Below, piece by piece: positions 44,917 to 53,422 of a DNA stretch of 64,000 nucleotides. Position numbers and translations under genes: made by a program. The stretch spans positions 1 through 64,000 of the IMG/VR virus record IMGVR_UViG_3300017917_005124; one strand, written 5' to 3'. Each line of letters begins with the position of its first letter. The first letter of the stretch is position 1. This DNA comes from a virus. The notes under the pieces are model-generated. The model had not been told where the DNA came from, made no database searches, and was given only the letters and a program-made list of their open reading frames with translations.

Positions 44917-44924
44917 TATATTTG
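44917..44924 (+). promoter_or_regulatory. TATATTTG, host-like -7 element before the family A polymerase
   Basis: TATATTTG ends 6 bases before the ATG at 44931, so a message from it would be nearly leaderless. No good -33 TTTG at normal distance was seen. Confidence 0.4.
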
Positions 44925-44930
44925 CAATAT

Positions 44931-46553
44931 ATGTTTATAGTTTGCAAAATAATAGTTGATAATAAGGAGTTAGAATCTAATTTAAAAGGTTTTCTAAGAG
45001 GTTATCCAGTTGATATAAGTTGCAACTCATCAATAGATGAACATTTAAATATGCCAATATTATTTGTAGGGTGGGATTTGGTTAAGAGAATATTCCCACT
45101 TCAAAAAATACATGATAATAAGGTTAATGAAAATATTGAATGGACATATAATGAATCTGAGTGTAATGAAATAGATAAAGAAGGGTTTTATAGTAATATA
45201 GAAGAATTTGTTAATAGAAATTTGAAATCTTGGCTCCCATCTAATTTTATATTATACGATTATATAATTCATGGAGAATTAATTAAATTTATAGAAGCAA
45301 ATATAAATAATGAAATAAAGACTTATGTTCATTATAATAATGGTGCTATTTACATGAGAAATGGAGATAATGATTACATTATTAATACCAAGAGTTTGTG
45401 GATGTTTGATGATGACTATAGAAACACAATAACAAATGTTTTAAATAGTACTAATTGTATGGTGTATTCATATAATGGGATTGAGGATTATGTAAATCTT
45501 GACACATTAGGGAATTTAGTTTCATTAGACATTTTAAGATGGATTAAATTTGGAGTAGAGACACCTATAAAGTATTTTCAAATAATACCAAATATTGATA
45601 TAAGTAAATATATACCATTCTTGATGAGTAAGATTGTAATGAATTCTCTTGAATTAAATAATCAAGAGTTGATATATTTCAATAGAATGTGTCAGAGAGA
45701 TAAGATAACTAGGTGGATGTCTAGTAGATATTTATCATTTTCTTATGATTTTAAAAAGAATTTAAACTTTATATTTAGAGAAAATGCTAAGCTAGCAAAA
45801 ATAAACTATTCAAGTAAGAGGACTATAACAGGTAGAATAACATCAATTGATAAGTATAATCCACAGAATCTATCTAAGACTAATGAAGATAGGTCTATGA
45901 TAATTTCTAGATTTACAGGGGGAAAAGTATATCAATTTGATTATACTTCATTTGAAGCAAGGATATCTTTGTATTTGAGTGAAGATGAAGAATTTATAGA
46001 GAATTATTATGATAAAGACCTTCACTTAGAGACTGCTATGTTAATATTCGATGTCTTTGAACCAACAGAAGAGCAGAGGGAAATAGCAAAATTAGTAAAT
46101 CACTCTGTGTTATATGGAGCAGGCGAAGCTACTATACTAAGTAAGCTACAATCTTTACCAAATCCTATTGAAAAAATGATAATTGTTAAAGAGTTTTTAG
46201 CTCCTATATTTAAAAAATCTAAGGAGTTAATGGAATTATCAGAAAAATATGGATATATAATAAATAAATGGGGTTCAATAATAAAGCCAGAAAAATCATA
46301 CGCTGGATTTAATAATTATATACAATCAACAGCTTCTGAAATAATTGTAGATAAAGTTATTGAAATAAAGGAATTATTAATAAACTGCAGAAGTCAATTT
46401 ATGTTTCAAGTGCATGATTCATTAGTTTTTGACATTCATCCAGAAGAAAATTATCTTATTGAAAAAATATATAAAATAATGTCTTATCATAGAAATATGA
46501 TTTTTTCTGTAGATTATAAGTCAGGTTCTAATTTTAAAGACCTACATTATTAG
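44931..46553 (+). CDS. Family A DNA polymerase (Pol I-like), no recognisable exonuclease
   Basis: 540 residues from the ATG at 44931; a TTG at 44922 is less likely. Polymerase motifs: KRTITGRITSIDKYNPQNLS (template-binding), motif A QFDYTSFEARI with catalytic Asp337, motif B REIAKLVNHSVLYGAG, and motif C QVHDSLVFDI with Asp496. Motif C reads HDS where most members have HDE. The first ~290 residues show none of the usual 3'-5' exonuclease acidic motifs. The genome therefore has two replicative-type polymerases of different families, this one and the split C-family enzyme. Repair, primer-gap filling or an alternative replication phase are possible roles. Confidence 0.88.
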   Translation: MFIVCKIIVDNKELESNLKGFLRGYPVDISCNSSIDEHLNMPILFVGWDLVKRIFPLQKIHDNKVNENIEWTYNESECNEIDKEGFYSNIEEFVNRNLKSWLPSNFILYDYIIHGELIKFIEANINNEIKTYVHYNNGAIYMRNGDNDYIINTKSLWMFDDDYRNTITNVLNSTNCMVYSYNGIEDYVNLDTLGNLVSLDILRWIKFGVETPIKYFQIIPNIDISKYIPFLMSKIVMNSLELNNQELIYFNRMCQRDKITRWMSSRYLSFSYDFKKNLNFIFRENAKLAKINYSSKRTITGRITSIDKYNPQNLSKTNEDRSMIISRFTGGKVYQFDYTSFEARISLYLSEDEEFIENYYDKDLHLETAMLIFDVFEPTEEQREIAKLVNHSVLYGAGEATILSKLQSLPNPIEKMIIVKEFLAPIFKKSKELMELSEKYGYIINKWGSIIKPEKSYAGFNNYIQSTASEIIVDKVIEIKELLINCRSQFMFQVHDSLVFDIHPEENYLIEKIYKIMSYHRNMIFSVDYKSGSNFKDLHY

Positions 46554-46679
46554 TTAAATAATTTATAATTAAAAAAAATTTTAAAAATTTTCATTTTTTT
46601 TTATTTTTTACTTGATTTTAGAAATCAAATTTCTTATTATTAAATATAATAATTTTAAAAAAAATAAATAAAAACAATT

Positions 46680-47090
46680 ATGGGAAATTTTAAAATGAAA
46701 ATTGAGAAAAAGGTAGGTAAAAGAACTTACGAATTTACTGTAGAGGGTGAGAATCTTCATGAGGCAGTTATGGAATCTAAAAAACTTTCTTTCTATGATG
46801 TTAATAGTTGTGGGTGTTGCGGTAGTCATGATTTAATTCTTGATGCTCATATAGCTAAAAATAAGTTTAAATATACAACTGTTAAGTGTAATAATTGTAG
46901 AGCTTCTGTAAATTTCGGACAACAACAGGAAGATAAAGATATTTTTTATCTAAAAATGAGAGATAAGGTTGGTGGTACTGGAAAAGAGGTGGATTGGAAT
47001 CCAGCTCCAGTTGATGTGAATGCTCCTGCACAACAAGTTGCACAACAACAAGTTAATAATTATGCACAACAAGCACAACAAAGACAATAA
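46680..47090 (+). CDS. Zinc-ribbon protein next to the recombinase
   Basis: 136 residues. Residues ~40-80 contain CGCCGSHDLILDAHI and VKCNNCRASVNFGQQQED, a CxxC...CxxC zinc ribbon followed by a conserved-looking FGQ...D segment. The last 30 residues are a Gln/Ala tail (APAQQVAQQQVNNYAQQAQQ). It lies 25 bases upstream of the RecA-like gene, which suggests a DNA-binding partner in recombination; it might serve as, or with, the ssDNA-binding protein. No OB fold is obvious to me. Confidence 0.6.
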   Translation: MGNFKMKIEKKVGKRTYEFTVEGENLHEAVMESKKLSFYDVNSCGCCGSHDLILDAHIAKNKFKYTTVKCNNCRASVNFGQQQEDKDIFYLKMRDKVGGTGKEVDWNPAPVDVNAPAQQVAQQQVNNYAQQAQQRQ

Positions 47091-47115
47091 TTAAAAATCA
47101 TTTAATCTTATAACT

Positions 47116-48234
47116 ATGGCAAAAAAGAAAGTAAATCTACCAGAAGGGTTTGAGGAAGTGGGTGGTAAAATCATTCGCTCCGTATCTGGAGAAGAATATA
47201 TTAAAGAAGGTAGCGATTTAGTATGTACTTCAACAGGAGAGGTTTTTGAAGAATCAAAGGATGATTCCAATATAGAAACTCCTAAAATAAAGAAAAAATT
47301 TACTAAGCTTGGTGATTACAAGGCTAAAATTAACTTTAAGGATGTGAAATATAAACCACAAGAGTGGATTAATATGTCACAGGCCTTTAAAGAGGTGACA
47401 AGACTTCCAGGAATTCCGATTTGTGGAGTGATACAGGCGATAGGTAAGTCTAACTCAGGTAAAACAACATTAGCTTTAGAAGCGGCAGCTAACGCACAAA
47501 AACAAGGCACACTTCCAGTTTTTATTATTACCGAAAATAAATTTAGCTTTGAAAGAGCTGAAGCTATGGGTATTGATTTTGAAGAAGCTATTGTATATAA
47601 TGGTGTTTCTACAATCGAGGAAGGGTGTAATCTAGTTAGAGAAACGATTGAGTCTCAAGAAAAAGGAGAATTACCTTATGATTTATTATTTATCTGGGAT
47701 TCTATCGGAGCAACACCATCTAAGGCTGAGTTGTCTAAAAAAGAAGATGGAGGTTCAGGTGGTGGTATGATGGTTACAGCCAGAGTATTAAGGGAGGAAA
47801 TTACAAGATATATTGGTCCTAAAATAAACTCAACCAGACTAGAAAGTTACCCTTATAATTCAACCCTTATAATTGTTAATCATGCTTATGTGTCTCCTCC
47901 AGCTCATCCAATGGGTCAACCAACTTTAGAGCCATATGGTGGAGATGCTATTTATTTAGCGTCTTCTTTAGTGTTTAGAATGGGTGGGATTAAAACTAGA
48001 CCATCAATGGTAACAGCTGTTAAAGATAAAGTTGAAGTTGCATTTGCCTCAAAAACATCTATTGTTGTTGAAAAAAATCACGTAACAAATATATCCTCTA
48101 AAGGTAAGATACTTTGTACGGACCAAGGTTTTATAATGGATGACAAAAAATCTATTGATAGCTATAAAGATGAGTATAAAACTGGGTGGGACCTGAAATT
48201 TGATAAATATTGGGATTCAGTTAGTGATGAATAA
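47116..48234 (+). CDS. RecA/UvsX-like recombinase
   Basis: 372 residues. Walker A QAIGKSNSGKTTLALEAAAN lies near residue 110, a Walker B-like LLFIWDSIGATPSKAE near 194, and TLIIVNHAY, equivalent to the RecA L2-preceding strand, near 252. An N-terminal extension of about 85 residues includes VGGKIIRSVSGEEYIKEGSD. It forms filaments on ssDNA for strand exchange and recombination-dependent replication, as T4 UvsX does. The zinc-ribbon gene precedes it and a strong terminator follows 6 bases after the stop. Confidence 0.88.
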   Translation: MAKKKVNLPEGFEEVGGKIIRSVSGEEYIKEGSDLVCTSTGEVFEESKDDSNIETPKIKKKFTKLGDYKAKINFKDVKYKPQEWINMSQAFKEVTRLPGIPICGVIQAIGKSNSGKTTLALEAAANAQKQGTLPVFIITENKFSFERAEAMGIDFEEAIVYNGVSTIEEGCNLVRETIESQEKGELPYDLLFIWDSIGATPSKAELSKKEDGGSGGGMMVTARVLREEITRYIGPKINSTRLESYPYNSTLIIVNHAYVSPPAHPMGQPTLEPYGGDAIYLASSLVFRMGGIKTRPSMVTAVKDKVEVAFASKTSIVVEKNHVTNISSKGKILCTDQGFIMDDKKSIDSYKDEYKTGWDLKFDKYWDSVSDE

Positions 48235-48240
48235 ATTTTA

Positions 48241-48269
48241 AAACCCACATTTAATGTGGGTTTTTTTTT
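48241..48269 (+). terminator. Intrinsic terminator after the recombinase gene
   Basis: Perfect 10-base stem AAACCCACAT / ATGTGGGTTT with a 3-base loop and a run of T. Confidence 0.92.
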
Positions 48270-48323
48270 GTCTCATTAAAATTTTATTTGAATGTTTTGA
48301 TGCTGGAATTATTTTTTTTAAAA

Positions 48324-48331
48324 TATTTATA
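48324..48331 (+). promoter_or_regulatory. TATTTATA motif before a homing endonuclease gene
   Basis: TATTTATAAATAAAAG, 10 bases from the ATG at 48342, directly after a terminator. It implies that the nuclease has its own, possibly late, expression. Confidence 0.4.
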
Positions 48332-48341
48332 AATAAAAGTT

Positions 48342-49472
48342 ATGGAAAAAAAATTTAATAGAAATTGTCCTCAATGTAAAAGTGAGCTAATTTATACGAA
48401 TATAAAAAATAGAAATCAAGCTGAAAAGCATCAAAAAAAATGTAAAAAATGCATCAATTCAAAAAATATTGAAAAAAATAGAATTAAAATGCAGTCTAAA
48501 TATTTAATATTTGATGATATAAGAAATAAAGAAATTATTGATATTTTTAATGAAATTGGTAGTAATTGGAAAGTTTTTAGAAAGGAGGTAATTCCTGTTT
48601 TTAATAAATTTAAAAAAGAAACTAAAACAATAATACTTTGTAGAAATTGTCCTGAATGTAATATAGAATTATTTTATTCTGATGAAATAAGTGTTAAAAA
48701 TGCAAATAAAAAAAAATCTTTATGTAAACCTTGCAGCAAAAAAGGAGAAAAAAACTCTTTTTTTGGAAAAAAACATACACAAGAATCTTTAATAAAAAGG
48801 TCTAATTCTTTAGAAACTTCTGATTCTTGGAAAAAATTTATTGAATATAAAAAAAGCGAAGAGTATAGAGGTAATTTGTCAAAATCTATGTCTGGAGAAA
48901 ATAATCCAGCATTTAATAGAGGGAAGTTGATAGATATATGGGCAAAAAAATATGGAATAGAAGAGGCGGAAATAAGACATAAAAATTGGATAGATAAGTT
49001 ATCTAATTCATTTACAGGTGAAAAAAATCATATGTATGGAAAGCCTTCTCCTGTTGGTTCTGGCAATGGCTGGTCTGGTTGGTATAATGGGTGGTACTTC
49101 AGAAGTTTAAGAGAACTTTCTTATATGATTACTGAAATTGAAGATAAAAACTTAAAATGGGAAAATGGGGAATTAAAAAAATATAAAATATCTTATATTG
49201 ATTGGGATGGTAAAAACAGAAATTATTTCCCTGATTTTGTAGTTGAAAATAAATACATGATTGAATGTAAGCCTAATAATTTAATCAATTCAAAGTCAGT
49301 AATCTGCAAAAAAGAAGCGGCAGAAAAATTTTGTAATACTAATAATTTAGAATATATAATTGTGGAGCCAAAAATATTGTCTAAAGAAGAAATAGAGAAT
49401 TTGTATTATTCAGGAAAAATTAAATTTTTACCAAAATATGAAGAAAAGTTTTTAAAGTATATTGAAAAATAG
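48342..49472 (+). CDS. Homing endonuclease: zinc fingers, NUMOD3 motifs, PD-(D/E)XK nuclease
   Basis: 376 residues. Two zinc-binding segments, CPQCKSELIY...CKKC and CPECNIELFY...CKPC, occupy about residues 7-140. Then NUMOD3-type DNA-binding motifs follow (FFGKKHTQESLIKRSNS; GENNPAFNRGK; GEKNHMYGKPSP). The C-terminal catalytic part has YFPDFVVENKYMIECKP, giving D and E-x-K, followed by KKEAAEKFC and EYIIVEP. It lies alone between a terminator and the 5'-3' exonuclease gene, a typical free-standing phage homing nuclease. A broken relative sits in the split intein 1 gap. Confidence 0.85.
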   Translation: MEKKFNRNCPQCKSELIYTNIKNRNQAEKHQKKCKKCINSKNIEKNRIKMQSKYLIFDDIRNKEIIDIFNEIGSNWKVFRKEVIPVFNKFKKETKTIILCRNCPECNIELFYSDEISVKNANKKKSLCKPCSKKGEKNSFFGKKHTQESLIKRSNSLETSDSWKKFIEYKKSEEYRGNLSKSMSGENNPAFNRGKLIDIWAKKYGIEEAEIRHKNWIDKLSNSFTGEKNHMYGKPSPVGSGNGWSGWYNGWYFRSLRELSYMITEIEDKNLKWENGELKKYKISYIDWDGKNRNYFPDFVVENKYMIECKPNNLINSKSVICKKEAAEKFCNTNNLEYIIVEPKILSKEEIENLYYSGKIKFLPKYEEKFLKYIEK

Positions 49473-49480
49473 TATTTTTG
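49473..49480 (+). promoter_or_regulatory. TATTTTTG, host-like -7 element
   Basis: Matches TAnnTTTG, 58 bases before the ATG at 49539, directly after the nuclease stop codon. No good -33 box was seen. Confidence 0.35.
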
Positions 49481-49538
49481 TTGTTAAATAATATAACATC
49501 ATTATTTTTTTTTATAAAATAAAATAAAATAAATTAGA

Positions 49539-50612
49539 ATGAAAACTATAGAAAAAAATAAAACATTTCGAACAATAATTATTGATGGGAATTGGAATCT
49601 TAAGAGGAACTATCTTCCTCCTCACAGAAAGGTTTTAACAGGTAACAATGGAAAACTATGCGGAGGCACATATGGATTCTTGGATAGCACAAAAGCAGTA
49701 ATAAATAAGATAATTCCAGACAGAGTCGTTGTTGCTTGGGATGGTTTTCATGCTGGAAAAATGAGATACAATCTCTATAAGGGATATAAGGCAAAGAGAG
49801 AAAAGGATTGGGAGAGTGAGACTAGAGTTTTAGCTACAGATGGAATAGGTAGTCAGGAAGATAATGAGAAATTTCAATTATTAGTTCAAAAAATAGAGGT
49901 TCAAACATATTTGGAGGAACTTTTTATTAGACAGATGGAAGCTGACTATGTTGAGGCTGATGATTTAATTGCCTATTATATAATGGAGAGTAAAAATCCA
50001 AATGAGCACATCTATATATTTAGTAGAGACCAAGACTTCTATCAGTTAATATCAGAAAAAGTCTCAATTATAAGCCCAGACAGTTTTGAGATAATGACGA
50101 TACATAACTTTAAGGAAAAAATGGGTTTTTGTGTTGATAACGCTCTCTTAGTGAAGTGTATTGAGGGTGATGATAGCGATGAAATTACTGGGATAGGAGG
50201 AGTTAAGAGAGCAACTTTATTAGAGCATTTTCCAGCTTTTGCTGATGAGAAATATACATATAGAAGACTTATTGATGAAGCTTGCGCAATTCAAGATGCA
50301 AGAATTGGTGGAAAGCCAAAGAAAAAAAGACTCTCAAAGCTTGATACTATAATAGAATCAGAAACTATTGTATATAGAAATGCTGTGCTTATGAATCTCA
50401 AAAAGCCATTTTTAAACCAAGAAGCAATAGACCTTGTTAAATCGGTAATTGTTCAACCTCTTGACTCAGATAGAAGTATAGAAACAGCGATGGAAATGTT
50501 TATGAAGGACGGTTTTAATAGATTTATTGGAGATAATTATATTAGTCATTTTTTTGGGCCATTTTATAATTTAAAAGCTAAAGAAAAGGAATATGAAAAT
50601 AGTTTATTTTAA
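49539..50612 (+). CDS. 5'-3' exonuclease / flap endonuclease (PIN/FEN fold)
   Basis: 357 residues. Acidic metal ligands are visible in TIIIDGNWNL, VVVAWDGFHAGKMRYNLYKG, VEADDLIAYY, FSRDQDFYQLIS and CIEGDDSDEITGIGGVKRAT; the last is the helix-hairpin-helix region. Family members include T4 RNase H and T5 exonuclease, which remove RNA primers and flaps on the lagging strand. It precedes the replicative helicase gene. An internal stretch of about 25 residues rich in Asp/Glu (TRVLATDGIGSQEDNEK) follows the arch region. Confidence 0.88.
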   Translation: MKTIEKNKTFRTIIIDGNWNLKRNYLPPHRKVLTGNNGKLCGGTYGFLDSTKAVINKIIPDRVVVAWDGFHAGKMRYNLYKGYKAKREKDWESETRVLATDGIGSQEDNEKFQLLVQKIEVQTYLEELFIRQMEADYVEADDLIAYYIMESKNPNEHIYIFSRDQDFYQLISEKVSIISPDSFEIMTIHNFKEKMGFCVDNALLVKCIEGDDSDEITGIGGVKRATLLEHFPAFADEKYTYRRLIDEACAIQDARIGGKPKKKRLSKLDTIIESETIVYRNAVLMNLKKPFLNQEAIDLVKSVIVQPLDSDRSIETAMEMFMKDGFNRFIGDNYISHFFGPFYNLKAKEKEYENSLF

Positions 50613-50653
50613 AAAAAAATAAAAAAAAATTTTTCTTATTTAAGTTTTAATTT

Positions 50654-50661
50654 TACATTTG
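50654..50661 (+). promoter_or_regulatory. TACATTTG, host-like -7 element before the helicase gene
   Basis: TAnnTTTG match, 20 bases before the ATG at 50682. The -33 region is only T-rich. Confidence 0.45.
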
Positions 50662-50681
50662 CACTATAACTAAAAATAAAC

Positions 50682-52067
50682 ATGGCAGATTTTAATAACA
50701 GTACATTTAATTCTTTTTTGCAGGAGGATGAGGATGATAGAGAATTGGGTGTACATTATCAAAATAAGTTAATTAATGTATTTTGTAATGATAGGTCTGG
50801 ATTTTCTGAGCAAATAATAGATGTTCTTAAGAGTGATTATTTTGATGCATACCAAAAAATTCTTATTGAGCACGCTTTAAAGTATTATAAAGATAGAAGT
50901 ACTATTATAAGGTTTGATACCCTTAGGGATAGAGTTTGTTTTAATGAGAAAGGTATAGTTAAGGAACATCTACTTGGTTTAATTGACAAAATTGAAGAAA
51001 TAAAAGTTGAAGATAAAGCTGAGGTTCAGGAAACATCTACAGAATTTTTTGTTAAGAGAAATATGCGTGAGGCTATTCTTAGAGCAGCATCAAATTGGAA
51101 GAAAAATAAGTGGGATAGTATTTTGAAGGATTTTGAAGATGCTCTTAAAGCTGGGCAACCTAAAGATACTGGTCATGATTATTTTAGAGATGTAAATAAA
51201 AGACTCTCAAAAGATTTTAGGATACCAATACCTTGTATGAATGGTCTTGATGAGTTAATTAGTGGTGGTCTATCTCCAGGTGAACTTGGAGTTGTGATTG
51301 CTCCACCTGGAGGAGGAAAATCAATGGCTCTTGTTAAATTCGCATCAACTGCATTACTTGCAGGAAAGAAAGTTGTATACTACACCCTTGAGTTATCAGA
51401 AGAAGTTGTAGGACAAAGATTCGATGCCTGTATAAATGATATAGGACTTAAGCATGTATGGGATTATCCAGAATATATATCAGAAAAGCTTGCAGACCTT
51501 GCAGAATTGGGTGGTGGATTAAAAATTAAAGAGTTTCTTGAGGGTAGTGTAACTGTTAATACTATAAAGGCGCATTTAAAAACTCTTGAAATAGAAGGTT
51601 TTATTCCTGATGTAATATTTGTTGACTACCTTGGGCTTATGAAGCCTCTTGGTTCATATGCAGAAAAGAGACATGCTTTAACAGATGTAGCTGAGGGGCT
51701 TAGGAATATTGCAAATAACATGAGGGTACCAATTTGGTCTGCTCATCAGACAAACAGAACAGCTATTCAAGAAGAGAAAATTAATACTTCACATATTGGA
51801 GAATCTCTTGGTATTATAGCAACTGTTGACCTTGCTCTTGGAATTGGTAGGCCAGATGAGATGAAGGATGAAAATCAAGCTATGCTTGGAATAATAAAAA
51901 ATAGGCTTGGGCAAGATGGTATTTATAGGCTTATGATATTTGACACAAGAAGAGTTTTTCTTGAATTTGCAAATGAAAACGAAAATGGGATAGCTCAAAC
52001 TTCTTCTTCGTATGTTGAGCCAGATTTGAATGAAATAAGTCTTTTTTTAGAACATAAAAATAATTAA
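50682..52067 (+). CDS. Replicative DNA helicase (DnaB / T4 gp41-like)
   Basis: 461 residues. The RecA-fold core has Walker A VVIAPPGGGKSMALVKF at about 206, the DnaB signature KKVVYYTLELSEEVVGQRF, Walker B DVIFVDYLGLM at about 308, and WSAHQTNRTA (motif H4). The N-terminal ~150 residues form a helical domain. It unwinds DNA at the fork as a hexamer. It is separated from the upstream exonuclease by 69 bases with a host-like -7 element, so it belongs to the early or middle replication genes. Confidence 0.92.
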   Translation: MADFNNSTFNSFLQEDEDDRELGVHYQNKLINVFCNDRSGFSEQIIDVLKSDYFDAYQKILIEHALKYYKDRSTIIRFDTLRDRVCFNEKGIVKEHLLGLIDKIEEIKVEDKAEVQETSTEFFVKRNMREAILRAASNWKKNKWDSILKDFEDALKAGQPKDTGHDYFRDVNKRLSKDFRIPIPCMNGLDELISGGLSPGELGVVIAPPGGGKSMALVKFASTALLAGKKVVYYTLELSEEVVGQRFDACINDIGLKHVWDYPEYISEKLADLAELGGGLKIKEFLEGSVTVNTIKAHLKTLEIEGFIPDVIFVDYLGLMKPLGSYAEKRHALTDVAEGLRNIANNMRVPIWSAHQTNRTAIQEEKINTSHIGESLGIIATVDLALGIGRPDEMKDENQAMLGIIKNRLGQDGIYRLMIFDTRRVFLEFANENENGIAQTSSSYVEPDLNEISLFLEHKNN

Positions 52068-52394
52068 ATTTGCCTAAATTTTAATAGTATAGGTGTTATT
52101 GAAAAATAATTTAAAAATTTTCATGAATTATAAAATTTGTTATTTATTTATTAAAAAGAAAAAAAATATGAATGAATTGATACAAGAAAATAAGAATATG
52201 ATTTTATTAAAAAATAATCTTGAATCATTTCCACACATCTATTCATATTTTAATAATTTGTATTTAAAAAAAGAAAAAGAGACATAGTTAAGTATGTTAT
52301 TTTTAAATTTAATTTGGTATAATTTTATACTGAAATAGGATTTGTCGTCTAAAAAATTTTAAAAAGTAAAATAAAAAAGTAAAATAAAAATAAA
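52068..52394 (+). other. Leader region between helicase and NrdB genes
   Basis: 327 bases, very AT-rich. It holds a 39-codon ORF (52168-52287) preceded by overlapping TATTTATT copies (52141-52152). A possible promoter for nrdB follows: TTTG at 52313-52316, 19 bases, TAGGATTTG at 52336-52344, which is one base longer than the usual -7 form. Otherwise nothing clear. Confidence 0.4.
52168..52287 (+). CDS. Possible 39-residue small protein
   Basis: MNELIQENKNMILLKNNLES... from the ATG at 52168; the open frame reaches upstream to 52093, but the ATG has the typical A-rich leader. A doubled TATTTATT motif ends 15 bases before it, the same spacing as before structural genes. Composition is charged and helical. 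No family known to me. A real gene is plausible, not certain. Confidence 0.35.
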   Translation: MNELIQENKNMILLKNNLESFPHIYSYFNNLYLKKEKET

Positions 52395-53399
52395 ATGAAT
52401 GTAGAAAAAAAAGAAGTAAATTTTATTGAACCGATTCTTAAGCCTAATGATAATAGGTTTGTATTATTCCCAATCCAACATGATGACATTTGGCAATTCT
52501 ATAAGAAATCGGAGGCTAGCTTTTGGACTGCTGAGGAAATAGACCTCCTTCAAGACCTTAAGGATTGGGAAAATCTTAATGAAAATGAGAGATATTTTAT
52601 AAAAAATGTTTTAGCTTTTTTTGCGGCATCAGATGGTATAGTAAATGAAAATTTAGCAGAAAATTTTGTAAGCGAAGTTCAATATACTGAAGCGAAGTTT
52701 TTTTATGGTTTTCAGATTATGATGGAAAATATACACTCTGAGACTTACTCTTTATTAATTGACACTTATGTTGCAAAGGATAAAGATGAGAAGGATAGGT
52801 TGTTTAATGCAATAGAGACAATACCCGCTGTTAAGAAGAAGGCTGAGTGGGCTCTTAATTGGATTGAATCAGATAGTTTTGCTGAAAGGCTTATTGCATT
52901 TGCAGCAGTTGAGGGTATTTTCTTTTCTGGCTCATTTTGTTCTATTTTTTGGCTTAAGAAAAGGGGTTTGATGCCAGGACTTAGCTTTTCTAATGAGCTT
53001 ATATCAAGAGATGAGGGGTTACATTGTGATTTTGCTGTTCACTTACACAATAATCACCTTGTTAATAAGGTGCCAGAATCAAGAATTAGAGAGATAATAG
53101 AATCTGCTCTTGAGATTGAGAAAGAATTTATCACAGAATCTTTACCAGTAAGTCTTATTGGAATGAATTCTAAGTTGATGTCAGATTATCTTGAATATGT
53201 TGCTGATAGACTTATGATTGATTTGAAGTGTGCTCCTATATATAAAACTGAAAATCCTTTTGATTTTATGTCAAATATTGCTCTTGAAAATAAGACGAAC
53301 TTTTTCGAGAAAAGAGTTGCTGAGTATGCTAAGTCTGGAGTGGGAAGAAGCGTTGAAGATAATAAGCTATCTTTTGATGGTGATGATGATGATTTTTAA
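52395..53399 (+). CDS. nrdB: Ribonucleotide reductase class I, small (beta) subunit
   Basis: 334 residues. Di-iron ligands and the radical Tyr are visible: the first acidic ligand in [12 protein letters not shown], Glu and His in [15 protein letters not shown] with Tyr in SETYS at the radical position, Glu in [12 protein letters not shown], and Glu/His in [13 protein letters not shown]. The C-terminal tail ends GDDDDF, the type of tail that docks to the alpha subunit. It generates the radical used by NrdA to make dNTPs for phage replication. nrdA starts 23 bases downstream. Confidence 0.94.
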   Translation: MNVEKKEVNFIEPILKPNDNRFVLFPIQHDDIWQFYKKSEASFWTAEEIDLLQDLKDWENLNENERYFIKNVLAFFAASDGIVNENLAENFVSEVQYTEAKFFYGFQIMMENIHSETYSLLIDTYVAKDKDEKDRLFNAIETIPAVKKKAEWALNWIESDSFAERLIAFAAVEGIFFSGSFCSIFWLKKRGLMPGLSFSNELISRDEGLHCDFAVHLHNNHLVNKVPESRIREIIESALEIEKEFITESLPVSLIGMNSKLMSDYLEYVADRLMIDLKCAPIYKTENPFDFMSNIALENKTNFFEKRVAEYAKSGVGRSVEDNKLSFDGDDDDF

Positions 53400-53422
53400 A
53401 CAAACAATACAAACAATATAAA

